From a virus, in the IMG/VR virus record IMGVR_UViG_3300046511_000626, positions 1 to 59,222 of that record: a stretch of DNA of 59,222 bases. The stretch is one strand, 5' to 3'. The notes below the pieces were generated by a model. It was given only the letters and a program-made list of their open reading frames with translations. It did no database searches and was not told where the DNA came from. Positions 16,836-22,979 of the stretch are shown here, in pieces. How positions within the stretch are numbered: the first letter of the stretch is position 1; each line of letters begins with the position of its first letter. The position numbers and the translations under genes were made by a program.

Positions 16836-17025
16836 GCAACTGCTCCTCTGGTGTCAGTATGTGCGTGATTGTAGCGTCAGCGGGTTTTTTCCGTTTCGGA
16901 AAAGTTTTGCGGTGATGCCTGTAGAGAGTTTTGCCGATGCCATCGAGTGTACCGGCGATGAAGTCGAACGTCTCGGCCATCGACTCGAACGCAACGACGA
17001 GCCGCTCTTCCTGTTCAGGTGTCAT
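16687..17025 (-). CDS. Acidic-tailed small protein, overlaps TerS candidate
   Basis: A 112-residue protein: a helical N-terminus (MTPEQEERLVVAFESMAETF), a basic centre (RHHRKTFPKRKKP), and a strongly acidic C-terminus. Its final 149 bp are also the start of the TerS candidate in a different frame, where they give a lysine-rich tail. The start is coupled to the upstream stop by an ATGA overlap. The role is unknown; both reading frames appear genuine because each has its own initiation signal. Confidence 0.6.
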   Translation of the reverse strand: MTPEQEERLVVAFESMAETFDFIAGTLDGIGKTLYRHHRKTFPKRKKPADATITHILTPEEQLRADQGESDEPIDEWTTLGPREAAYIKAHPDEKEKFPTGPGIEDDEETKD

Positions 17026-17237
17026 TTTACGATTTTGAATTTGAACTTGTCGGAGTTGAGAAAGAACATCGTCGGATTCTTATCCACGAACGGTTTCAGG
17101 AAAGGTTCGTCGTACTCGTGACAACAGACGCCGGGTGGATGAACTACCGCACACTTACGGTTTCCGCGTTTGAAGTCGCCACCGCACAACAGGCAGTGAT
17201 AATAGGAATCCTTGGGAAGAACTCCATCGAATTTCAT
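17022..17237 (-). CDS. Cys/His-rich small protein
   Basis: A 71-residue protein with CLLCGG, RKCAVVHPPGVCCHEYDE: two Cys pairs with histidines nearby, the arrangement of a small zinc finger. Overlaps the next gene by 4 bp on either side. Unknown role in the pre-packaging accessory block. Confidence 0.6.
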   Translation of the reverse strand: MKFDGVLPKDSYYHCLLCGGDFKRGNRKCAVVHPPGVCCHEYDEPFLKPFVDKNPTMFFLNSDKFKFKIVK

Positions 17238-17470
17238 TTCCTCACCATGAAGCTTTCGCCGACAAATTCGACAAACATCGAATCGGAGTACTCCGGATTG
17301 TCAAAAATCTCCTTCAAGGCTGGATGAACCTGATAGTCGTCGCTCAACTTCGATGCGATATATCGGGCCGTTCCGAGTGTCATCATTCCGCTGGAGGGTG
17401 GATTGTCTGTGACTTCGGCCGCCGACTCCCACATTTTCTGGAGTGATTCGAAATCGATTTGTTCTGTCAT
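17234..17470 (-). CDS. Small acidic protein, unknown
   Basis: A 78-residue protein from the ATG at 17470 that overlaps the TGA of the gene before it (CTATGA). A longer frame upstream of this ATG exists but is arginine-rich noise lying over the preceding gene. The C-terminus is an amphipathic acidic segment (NPEYSDSMFVEFVGESFMVR). No family recognised. Confidence 0.65.
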   Translation of the reverse strand: MTEQIDFESLQKMWESAAEVTDNPPSSGMMTLGTARYIASKLSDDYQVHPALKEIFDNPEYSDSMFVEFVGESFMVRK

Positions 17471-17718
17471 AGTCGCGCCGGTGGTGGATCGAATCCCCAC
17501 TCCTGCAGGAGATTTCCGTTGATGTCGACCGAGAACCAGACGTTCTCGATCGGACCCGAGTGTAGGCCGTCGCCGGTACCGGGCTGGACGCGCCCTTCCA
17601 TGAAGGCCTGCCGGAACCAGGGGAACCGGCCCAGAACGGCCAGATGCCAAGGATCGGGCACTATTGCAAAGTGGTGGTGCTGGGGAGTCAGCTTTGCGAA
17701 GCGCTCTTCGGTGGTCAT
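17467..17718 (-). CDS. Small conserved-looking phage protein
   Basis: An 83-residue protein with an aromatic core (DPWHLAVLGRFPWFRQAF, ENVWFSVDINGNLLQEWGFD). The look is of a compact folded domain, but no family is recognised. It overlaps its downstream neighbour by 4 bp. Confidence 0.6.
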   Translation of the reverse strand: MTTEERFAKLTPQHHHFAIVPDPWHLAVLGRFPWFRQAFMEGRVQPGTGDGLHSGPIENVWFSVDINGNLLQEWGFDPPPARL

Positions 17719-17727
17719 AGACCGCGC

Positions 17728-18162
17728 CTACTCTTTTTCGGCGCCAGCCTTCTTGGCATTCTTCGCCGCGGCTTTCGCGTTACCCTTGCGTGCGTAGTGC
17801 ACTCGCCGGACTTCCTTGCGGCCGCCGGAGTCTTCCGTCATCACCGGAACGCCCTGTCCACTTTCGCGGCGAACAACATTTGGTGGTTCCGTCGGAATCT
17901 CCTGAACCGTGGTGACCTCGAGGGCGCCTTCGGCTTCAGGATTGAACGGAACTCCGGATTCCGCGACGATTGTCTTTTCGACAACGGCACTACGGCCGCA
18001 ATCGATCGCGCGGATCTTGATGGTGATCTCTCCGGAGAAGCTTTCGTAGGCCACACTGGGATTCAGATAGCAGTCCTGAATCAGTTGCTGCCGAATTCGA
18101 AAGACGAGTGCTTCGATAATTTCCTGTCCGGAAAGTGGTTCGGGGATCGCGATTTCAGCCAT
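17728..18162 (-). CDS. Accessory protein with Lys/Ala tail, unknown
   Basis: A 144-residue protein. A helical N-terminus (SGQEIIEALVFRIRQQLIQD) leads into a beta-rich middle (SFSGEITIKIRAIDCGRSAV), and the last 30 residues are basic, A/K-rich and probably bind nucleic acid. It overlaps the upstream gene by 8 bp. Confidence 0.6.
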   Translation of the reverse strand: MAEIAIPEPLSGQEIIEALVFRIRQQLIQDCYLNPSVAYESFSGEITIKIRAIDCGRSAVVEKTIVAESGVPFNPEAEGALEVTTVQEIPTEPPNVVRRESGQGVPVMTEDSGGRKEVRRVHYARKGNAKAAAKNAKKAGAEKE

Positions 18163-18544
18163 TGTTTTCCCTCAATTGTTTTGGTTTTTCGGGCGTTACG
18201 TTTCGAATTCCTTGCTCACTGTCGGCGGCCCGTCGATCCAGATCCGCGTACAGGGCATCCCATGTATCAAAGCGCTTCATGTACTGGAGAATGTCCAACT
18301 GCTGGCCCCAGTCGTATTTCATCAGGCGTTCGAGAAGATCGTTGCGTGTCCGCGGCCGATTCTTGCCGGAGAACGGACCGTCTTTAACGATTGGCGGCGC
18401 GACCGGAACTCCAGGGAAAGTACCCAGTTCGGTAAAGTGGATCCCATCAGCGGTGCTGTAGATCGTCGTGTAGTCGGAGCCGCTCGCTACGTCGACGCTG
18501 ACAATCGGCTTTTCACCGTGCCAGTAAACCTTCTCGTCGCTCAT
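18155..18544 (-). CDS. Unknown accessory protein
   Basis: A 129-residue protein: a beta-rich first half (EKPIVSVDVASGSDYTTIY, then ADGIHFTELG), a helical second half (LLERLMKYDWGQQLDILQYM) and a charged end. It overlaps neighbours by 4-8 bp at each side. Family not recognised. Confidence 0.6.
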   Translation of the reverse strand: MSDEKVYWHGEKPIVSVDVASGSDYTTIYSTADGIHFTELGTFPGVPVAPPIVKDGPFSGKNRPRTRNDLLERLMKYDWGQQLDILQYMKRFDTWDALYADLDRRAADSEQGIRNVTPEKPKQLRENNG

Positions 18545-18696
18545 CGTTTCCTCGCTGCGCGTTTTCCAGCGATTCGCTTCGCCTTCCCCATGTGTTTAAA
18601 GTTGTCAGTGACTTCAGCTAGTTTGACTTGCTTCAGATCGAATTTCTTTCCGCTGGGCCCTTGATACTCATCCGGTCCGATCTTTTCGAATGGCAT
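18541..18696 (-). CDS. Small basic protein behind structured leader
   Basis: A 51-residue protein from the ATG at 18696, chosen because GGAGG lies six bases upstream; the longer frame to 18726 would run through the leader helix. It begins MPFEKIGPDEYQGPSGKKFD, and ends in a KRIAGKRAARKR basic tail. Its ribosome binding site comes directly after the 3' strand of the structured RNA at 18711-18842, so translation may be controlled by that RNA. Confidence 0.6.
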   Translation of the reverse strand: MPFEKIGPDEYQGPSGKKFDLKQVKLAEVTDNFKHMGKAKRIAGKRAARKR

Positions 18697-18710
18697 AGAA
18701 CCTCCAAAGT

Positions 18711-18842
18711 TTGCCGAAGGGATCATCGCTTCCGGAAGGTATCTCGGTCTTCACGCCTAGAAAGCGGTTGTCTCTCCGCCCACCAGTTACGCCGGTGAAT
18801 GCGCCGGCACAGCCCTCCTTCCGTTGGCTTCCCCTTCGGCAA
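18711..18842 (-). ncRNA. Structured RNA element between tRNA and small ORF
   Basis: In the minus-strand transcript, TTGCCGAAGGG (18842-18832) and CCCTTCGGCAA (18721-18711) form a perfect 11-bp helix closing 110 nt. Inside, GCCGG/CCGGC (loop 8) and GGGCGG/CCGCTT (two G-U pairs, loop 8) form hairpins and AGCC/GGCT a further short one, which gives a multibranch layout. The closing helix starts at the base next to the tRNA discriminator and ends about ten bases before the Shine-Dalgarno of the next gene. No known riboswitch class was recognised. Could be a cis-regulatory leader or a tRNA-processing signal. Confidence 0.55.
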
Positions 18843-18914
18843 TTGCGGAGGTCGGAATTGAACCGACGACTGCCCGGTTATGAGCCGGGAGTTCTACCAC
18901 TGAACTACTCCGCG
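18843..18914 (-). tRNA. tRNA-Met (CAU), initiator-like
   Basis: A complete 72-nt cloverleaf: acceptor CGCGGAG/CTCCGCA, D-stem GTTC/GAAC with AGTGGTA loop, anticodon stem CCCGG/CCGGG with loop CTCATAA (anticodon CAU), 5-nt variable loop, T-stem GTCGG/CCGAC with TTCAATT loop, discriminator A. CCA is not encoded. The first pair is C1-A72, unpaired as in bacterial initiator tRNAs. The three inner anticodon-stem pairs are all G-C, though 29-41 is C-G rather than G-C, and 11-24 is U-A rather than the initiator A-U. So it mixes initiator and elongator features; a CAU tRNA-Ile2 is a less likely alternative. Confidence 0.9.
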
Positions 18915-18919
18915 ACGAA

Positions 18920-19129
18920 TCAGCCTAACTCTTCAATGGCTGCGTAAACAGCCCGAACAGTGATTCGGCCAGAATCTTTGGCATCTTCCGACAGTTGATC
19001 GTACGGCACCATAAATTCTTCTCCAGTCGAAGCGGACTTCCGGGAAGTGATTCCCTTTTGGAGATTCTTCTTCATCCACGCTTCATGGACCTTCGCGCTG
19101 ACAAGTTCGACATCAGGTAGGATGATCAT
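18920..19129 (-). CDS. RyR-domain-like small protein
   Basis: A 69-residue protein from the ATG at 19129, which overlaps the stop of the upstream sponge gene (ATGA). It matches the layout of the short RyR repeat found in many phages: a VHEAWM helix at residues 13-18, a polar middle, then EEFMVPYDQLSEDAKDSGRI, where [LM]VPY-x-x-L is the hallmark, and a final TVRAVYAAIEEL helix. The RyR domain is named for the ryanodine receptor; phage copies have been proposed to bind nucleotide-type ligands in conflict systems. Pairing with a nucleotide sponge fits that idea. Confidence 0.65.
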   Translation of the reverse strand: MIILPDVELVSAKVHEAWMKKNLQKGITSRKSASTGEEFMVPYDQLSEDAKDSGRITVRAVYAAIEELG

Positions 19130-19461
19130 TTTTCGTGCGTTCCTTCGACTCCCCGTTTGATTCGTGCCACCGTCCGGCGCTGCAGCCACATCAGCGATTC
19201 CTCGAGATGGGTCAAAGCAAGTGCGTTCTCCCGGCAAGCGTACGGGCCGGCCTGAAAACACCGCAACCGATCGATTTCGATCGCCATGTGGGCTTCCCCT
19301 GGCACCCCGTTGATTCCGGCTTCCTTGATCGGCCCGTTTTGGAACGAAACCATGTGTTGCTGTTCCACACCGTCTTTGTCGGTGTAGGAGATTCTATACA
19401 GGTGATGGGCTCCGCCGGCGCCGGGCTCGTCGAGTACTTCGATCTTCACCAGGTGTTTCAT
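19126..19461 (-). CDS. Acb2/Tad1-like cyclic-oligonucleotide sponge
   Basis: A 111-residue protein from the ATG at 19461; a longer frame to 19578 overlaps another gene and lacks family character. The second half has the helical-hairpin signature I recall for the Acb2/Tad1 hairpin family: FQNGPIKEAGINGV, then EIDRLRCFQAGPYACRENAL, ALTHLEESLMWLQRRT and RGVEGTH. Known members bind cyclic nucleotides or gcADPR and so block CBASS or Thoeris signalling. The N-terminal 45 residues form an added beta domain (KIEVLDEP, HHLYRISYTD). Function is inferred from the family; ligand specificity cannot be read off. Confidence 0.72.
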   Translation of the reverse strand: MKHLVKIEVLDEPGAGGAHHLYRISYTDKDGVEQQHMVSFQNGPIKEAGINGVPGEAHMAIEIDRLRCFQAGPYACRENALALTHLEESLMWLQRRTVARIKRGVEGTHEK

Positions 19462-19496
19462 GGCGTCGCCTGGAACGATGTGATCTGTCAGTTCTC

Positions 19497-19652
19497 TCAA
19501 ATTAGCCTCACTTCTGGTTGATGTTCTTCGCAGAATCGAGCCTCCGGGATTAAGTCTCCAGGAAACCACAATTCGCAAACAACGGGTTTACCGCACAGTG
19601 TTGCAACGTTTCGTTGCGCGTCGAAATCCACTTCAAATTCGCACGCGCTCAT
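19497..19652 (-). CDS. Cys-rich small protein
   Basis: A 51-residue protein found by reading the gap: MSACEFEVDFDAQRNVATLC then GKPVVCELW and ARFCEEHQPEV. Four cysteines (residues 4, 20, 26, 40) and a histidine suggest a zinc site. ATG at 19652 overlaps the upstream TAA (TAATG). It ends 35 bp before the sponge gene. Function unknown. Confidence 0.65.
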   Translation of the reverse strand: MSACEFEVDFDAQRNVATLCGKPVVCELWFPGDLIPEARFCEEHQPEVRLI

Positions 19653-20140
19653 TACTTCACAATCGTCGTCGAACCGGTTTCCGGTTCCGGCGACGGCTCG
19701 TCGGCATGGCCGACAATTTCTCCGGCACGGCCAACGCTGGCCGCCACCGCCTGGCCGGCCTTCTCCCAGGCTTCCTGGATCCGAACTTGCAGATGATCGA
19801 ACGTCGGCAAGTCGGCGCCGCTGACCAGGCTCTTGTTGTTTGTGAACTTACAGTAAGCGTCGTAACCGATGTTACCCAGCGTTTTCGTTCTCATAATTTC
19901 CTTTCTGTGAACCCTGAAACCAACCTTATAGCCGCCATAGCGCTCCATCCACATATCTCGCGCGAAATTCTTGTCGAGTACGATCGGCATATCTTCGAGA
20001 CTGAATTTTTCGACTTTCGTTCTCTCTTCGCCCAGCCACAGGCACAGTTCGTCCCATATCGCCTGAGACACAACCAGTTCGACGACGGCTTCCCGCGGTT
20101 CCTTCACGTATTTGCAGATTTCTTCCAGTTCAGGACTCAT
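19652..20140 (-). CDS. Conserved-type phage accessory protein, unknown
   Basis: A 162-residue protein. Residues 95-130 (YDAYCKFTNNKSLVSGADLP, then FDHLQVRIQEAWEKAGQAV) have a pattern seen in short phage proteins: Y-x-x-[YF]-x-x-x-[NG]-x-K-S-L-V-S-G followed by an IQxAW helix. The front half is helical and acidic. No activity can be assigned. ATG start; a 92-bp gap without a gene precedes it. Confidence 0.6.
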   Translation of the reverse strand: MSPELEEICKYVKEPREAVVELVVSQAIWDELCLWLGEERTKVEKFSLEDMPIVLDKNFARDMWMERYGGYKVGFRVHRKEIMRTKTLGNIGYDAYCKFTNNKSLVSGADLPTFDHLQVRIQEAWEKAGQAVAASVGRAGEIVGHADEPSPEPETGSTTIVK

Positions 20141-20232
20141 AAAGCGTTTCTCAAATCACGCCCGGACGGGCCAGGGAAATTCCCTCAAATTGCTTGGTTA
20201 GTGTCCCCAGCGCGCCGGGCTCTGCGGTTATG

Positions 20233-20478
20233 TCAAGGTTTCGGCGAATACTTCCGTTCGAAAACGTCCTTTGGGTTCAGGTACTCGTAGCCGTCGGACT
20301 GGATCACGAGGTAGTCTCCCGGTTCCATGAGATACCGCGCCGTCATCCCGTGATCGGCCATTCGGTTCTTCCCATCATCAGTGCAAAATGGAGTCTCGCC
20401 ATCCTCGCGCTGAGTGCCGACAGATACGATCTTGAACGCTTCCACTTCAACTGGGTTTGCTATGTACTTCAAAAACAT
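20233..20478 (-). CDS. Small phage protein with PGDYLVIQSDGYEYLNP motif
   Basis: An 81-residue protein that begins MFLKYIANPVEVEAFKI and ends PGDYLVIQSDGYEYLNPKDV then FERKYSP. This strand-turn-strand ending is a recurring small phage domain of unknown function. It overlaps the upstream gene by 10 bp. Confidence 0.65.
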   Translation of the reverse strand: MFLKYIANPVEVEAFKIVSVGTQREDGETPFCTDDGKNRMADHGMTARYLMEPGDYLVIQSDGYEYLNPKDVFERKYSPKP

Positions 20479-20684
20479 CCTCCCCGGCGCCGATCCAGCG
20501 CCTTATTTGCCAGAACTTGAATCGCAATGTTGTCCAGTTCCCGGTCGGCCTCTTTGGCTGCGTCCCATCCGCGAATGAACTGCAGACGGACTTCGTCGAC
20601 ATGGGCCTTCAGGTGGACCGGATAAACCTCACCGAAAAGGTAAACCAGATATCTTCCCACCCTTTCGTAGCATCCCCTTCTCAC
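20469..20684 (-). CDS. Small helical protein, unknown
   Basis: A 71-residue protein starting at a GTG (20684) that overlaps the TGA of the previous gene and has AAGGA seven bases upstream. Helical and charged, with RGWDAAKEADRELDNIAIQV and a basic RRRGGCF end. Role unknown. Confidence 0.6.
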   Translation of the reverse strand: MRRGCYERVGRYLVYLFGEVYPVHLKAHVDEVRLQFIRGWDAAKEADRELDNIAIQVLANKALDRRRGGCF

Positions 20685-20794
20685 GATCGATCCTTCCCTT
20701 TGATAACGTCCTGTGCCAGTTGACCCTGTCGAATCACCCCATTGCACTTCGGACAGGTCGCCTTGATCGCCGCGGTGATCTTGGGATCCGTCAT
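20681..20794 (-). CDS. Tiny protein with CPKC motif
   Basis: A 37-residue protein read from ATG 20794 (GGAGG upstream): MTDPKITAAIKATCPKCNGV and a basic end. One CPxC knuckle only, so any zinc site would need a partner. Coupled to both neighbours by 4-bp overlaps, which supports it being real. Confidence 0.6.
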   Translation of the reverse strand: MTDPKITAAIKATCPKCNGVIRQGQLAQDVIKGKDRS

Positions 20795-21228
20795 CGCTTT
20801 TTCCTCCGGTCCGCCGATGGCCCGTTGAATGTTTTCACGAAGTCCTTGAGTTCCTTCAATGTCAATTTCCCGATCTGCTGGAACACTGGGACTGGATCCG
20901 CCACGGGTGGACCGCCCAAAAGCCCCTGCAGGTGTTCCACCTGGTGGATCAACAGGTCTATCTCAAAAAAGAGATAATCCACCGCGTCTCTGACTTTTAC
21001 CGGATTTGGCGGTTCCATTTGAATAGCTAAACGCTCGTCCATCAGCTTTTCGTGTCGGTCCCGGCGCTTTGGTTTGGGTGGATCCGGATTCTCCCGCGGA
21101 AGAACGGGGTTTCGCGCTCCCTTCATCCTCTGATCAAACCGGTTCAGTTCGGCTCGGAATCTGGAACAATTCGTCGCATGGCTCCTCGAGACTCGACCGT
21201 GAGTTATGCACAAGTAAACAGGACACAT
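20791..21228 (-). CDS. Accessory protein, unknown
   Basis: A 145-residue protein from ATG 21228, immediately after the stop of the tiny membrane protein gene. N-terminal Cys/His residues (CPVYLCITHGR, SHATNCSRF) suggest a metal site, a Pro/Lys/Arg linker follows, and the C-terminal 80 residues are helical (AVDYLFFEIDLLIHQVEHLQ). If the internal ATG at residue 35 is used, the metal site is lost. Unknown function. Confidence 0.55.
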   Translation of the reverse strand: MCPVYLCITHGRVSRSHATNCSRFRAELNRFDQRMKGARNPVLPRENPDPPKPKRRDRHEKLMDERLAIQMEPPNPVKVRDAVDYLFFEIDLLIHQVEHLQGLLGGPPVADPVPVFQQIGKLTLKELKDFVKTFNGPSADRRKKR

Positions 21229-21229
21229 A

Positions 21230-21331
21230 TCAGAACAACCTCAACAGTACGAAGATCGCCACACCCGTCACGATTCCATCGATCGCCCCACACACGATGT
21301 CGGCCATCACTTTCACCGGTGATTCCTGCAT
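21230..21331 (-). CDS. Tiny single-helix membrane protein
   Basis: A 33-residue protein, MQESPVKVMADIVCGAIDGI then VTGVAIFVLLRLF, with one hydrophobic helix reaching the C-terminus. It begins inside the end of the upstream zinc-finger gene and ends 1 bp before the next start. Small size lowers certainty; the tight packing argues for it. Confidence 0.5.
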   Translation of the reverse strand: MQESPVKVMADIVCGAIDGIVTGVAIFVLLRLF

Positions 21332-21549
21332 AACTGCACCCCAGTCCAGTGCGGATTCGCCGCTTTTGCAAACACGGTCGCGTCATAGCAATCCTGGCAG
21401 TACTCCTCCGGCACCTGGCAATCCTCGCAGTGGGGTGGTTCCAGAAACTCTATTTCCAGTTTGGCTCCGCACACCACACACTGAACCGTTTCATCGCCCA
21501 GCGGTAAGTTTCTCGCGTCTCCCCTTATCCGCCCGTCGAATGCCTTCAC
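21313..21549 (-). CDS. Zinc-finger-like small protein
   Basis: A 78-residue protein with CVVCG, HCEDC, CQDC and a final LCRNHR: up to eight Cys and two His, enough for two zinc sites of the treble-clef or B-box style. Downstream of, and overlapping by 4 bp, the HTH regulator. It may be co-regulated with it; molecular role unknown. Confidence 0.65.
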   Translation of the reverse strand: MKAFDGRIRGDARNLPLGDETVQCVVCGAKLEIEFLEPPHCEDCQVPEEYCQDCYDATVFAKAANPHWTGVQLCRNHR

Positions 21550-21803
21550 CGCGGCACCCTCTTCAACTCCCTCGGCGCCTTCATCGACCCGGCCTTTACC
21601 GTCTGTTTCGCAGCCCGAAATTTCAACATCACCGGCACTGTTACCCCGTGATCGCTCGTCTCCACGTTCCGAACCGTTCGTACCGACACTCCCATCAGCT
21701 CTGCCAACGCTTCCTGCGTCAACAAATTCCTTTGTCGAAATGTTCGAAATTGGGCCGAAATTCGCCTCTTTTCGCGCTTCGAAGTCGTAATCGCCACTGG
21801 CAT
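21546..21803 (-). CDS. XRE-family HTH regulator
   Basis: An 85-residue DNA-binding protein: residues 20-60 contain FRQRNLLTQEALAELMGVSV then RTVRNVETSDHG, the helix-turn-helix of the Cro/CI (XRE) family, with the usual TQ-x-x-LA-x-x-x-G-V-S core. It is the first minus-strand gene at the divergent control region 21804-22566, so it probably controls its own promoter and the rightward early genes, whose leader carries three identical-pattern operators. The basic tail may add DNA contacts. Confidence 0.8.
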   Translation of the reverse strand: MPVAITTSKREKRRISAQFRTFRQRNLLTQEALAELMGVSVRTVRNVETSDHGVTVPVMLKFRAAKQTVKAGSMKAPRELKRVPR

Positions 21804-22456
21804 GATTCCCGCACTCTACAACTTTTTTGGTTTTTCGTGGAAATTATCTGCCCTCATTTTGCCGGTCTTCATTTTTTTGTTTTTTTTGTGAATCAAGACG
21901 TGAAAGGCGTCGACGCCGGCGCGCCGCGGCCAGGTCCGGACAACTCGAAAATGGTCGGATCTGGGGAAAACTGGGGATTTCTCCGGTCTCTGAAGGCGGG
22001 AAGACGGCGTCAAGAGCTCCGTTATGATCTCGGCCGCGTGCAAGTCGAATGATTGCGTTACTTACAATTCAATGTCGTATAACGGTTGTTATGGTGGGAC
22101 TTTCCAGACTTGGAACGGCTTCCTCGGATCCCGTCGACTTACGGCCGGAACTGTAAGCGCGCACGTGAGTTAAACGGCCGATCCTTCAAAAATTCGCTCA
22201 TTAGGGCGCCGTCTCTCATGCGTGCACTCTCTCTCACGGCTTGACGGTACCACGGCTTGTCTCTCTCTCACAATATGGATTGTACAGACGGGAAGGCTTC
22301 GCTTGGCTTCCTTCCTTCGGAAGCCTGAGATATGGAAGGGTACCGTTCCACTGCGTTGCACTTCGGCCTATCGGCAATGTGGAAGGGGAAACAAGAGATA
22401 CACCCGATTTTCTTGAGAGAGACGGGGATTGAAGAAAACAAGGGGATAAAGGGACT

Positions 22457-22471
22457 TGACAGGAAATGTCA
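22457..22471 (+). promoter_or_regulatory. Operator 1, TGACA-N5-TGTCA
   Basis: TGACAGGAAATGTCA, a perfect inverted repeat with a 5-bp spacer. The base before it makes TTGACA, a consensus -35, so a bound repressor would cover the polymerase site. Its centre is 22 bp from operator 2, two helical turns, so both would face the same side of the DNA. Confidence 0.7.
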
Positions 22472-22478
22472 TTTCCGA

Positions 22479-22493
22479 TGACAAAAATTGTCA
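22479..22493 (+). promoter_or_regulatory. Operator 2, TGACA-N5-TGTCA
   Basis: TGACAAAAATTGTCA, same arms as operator 1 with a different spacer. Spacing of 22 bp between the two centres allows cooperative binding. The nearest candidate protein is the XRE regulator at 21546-21803. Confidence 0.7.
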
Positions 22494-22566
22494 ATCGCCT
22501 GGCGCCGGGTTAAAGCTTTGGGAATGAGGGGAATAGGGGGGAAACGGCGGCGTTGGGGACGAAAGT

Positions 22567-22809
22567 ATGATGACAGAAAGTGTCATTTTCAAAAGGTTAT
22601 CGAAATGGAAGTATAGGGGAATGCAAGGTTTAGCGATTGGACGCGTCCGTGCTTTAACAGAGGGTATGGAATACGTAAAAGCGATGGAAATACTTCAGAA
22701 GCATATGGCGGAATACAGGAATTCGTTCGGTCTTTATGGGAAGGACTTCCTGTACAGGGTGTACTCCCACATTGTGGATTCAATGATTCAGGAAGGGAAA
22801 CAATCATGA
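22567..22809 (+). CDS. First rightward early protein, unknown
   Basis: An 80-residue, mostly helical, charged protein. Its first codons overlap operator 3, so expression is probably under the HTH repressor. The gene overlaps the next by 4 bp. No family recognised. The base composition here is less GC-rich than the late genes. Confidence 0.65.
   Translation: MMTESVIFKRLSKWKYRGMQGLAIGRVRALTEGMEYVKAMEILQKHMAEYRNSFGLYGKDFLYRVYSHIVDSMIQEGKQS
22571..22585 (+). promoter_or_regulatory. Operator 3, inside the first codons of the early gene
   Basis: TGACAGAAAGTGTCA lies at codons 2-7 of the gene at 22567. The same arms as operators 1 and 2 in a coding position argue for a selected site that blocks elongation or a promoter just upstream. 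Confidence 0.65.
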
Positions 22810-22979
22810 AAGCAACCGGATACGACAAGCTGGGGATTCCACGTTTTACCGTGACAGGGTTAACCGCGAATGAATTGGCGGAATTGGTGACATACGCAAG
22901 TGGGAACCTTCAATATTCCACGCCAATTGAGTACGTGGCAGTGGACCGAACAGACGATAGAACGGGGGAAAACTCATGA
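22806..22979 (+). CDS. Small early protein, unknown
   Basis: A 57-residue protein starting MKATGYDKLGIPRFTVTGLT and ending in an acidic segment. ATG at 22806 follows a GGAAGGGAAA ribosome-site cassette and overlaps the previous stop; its own stop overlaps the next ATG. Unknown function. Confidence 0.65.
   Translation: MKATGYDKLGIPRFTVTGLTANELAELVTYASGNLQYSTPIEYVAVDRTDDRTGENS

Larger units (their letters stand above)
21804..22566. other. Divergent control region without a confident gene
   Basis: About 760 bp between the leftward HTH gene and the rightward early genes. It has T-rich tracts at 21821-21835 and 21869-21889 (A-tracts for the leftward promoter), a perfect palindrome GGCGTCGACGCC at 21906-21917, a CT-repeat stretch with CACGGCTTG twice (22235-22243 and 22251-22259), a hairpin GGCTTCC/GGAAGCC at 22305-22325, and two TGACA-N5-TGTCA operators. 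Short open frames are present but none has a convincing start and codon pattern. It may also hold an origin, but nothing proves that. Confidence 0.6.

Noticed and set aside
17471-17650. Arg/Pro-rich N-terminal extension of the gene at 17234-17470
   Set aside because: It covers the preceding gene in another frame; the ATG at 17470 has a stop-start overlap that explains initiation.
22332-22481. Possible 49-codon gene in the control region (MEGYRST start)
   Set aside because: Overlaps both operators and has no ribosome site; composition looks non-coding.
22234-22494. 86-codon minus-strand frame in the control region
   Set aside because: Runs across CT-repeats and both operators, low-complexity, no start signal.
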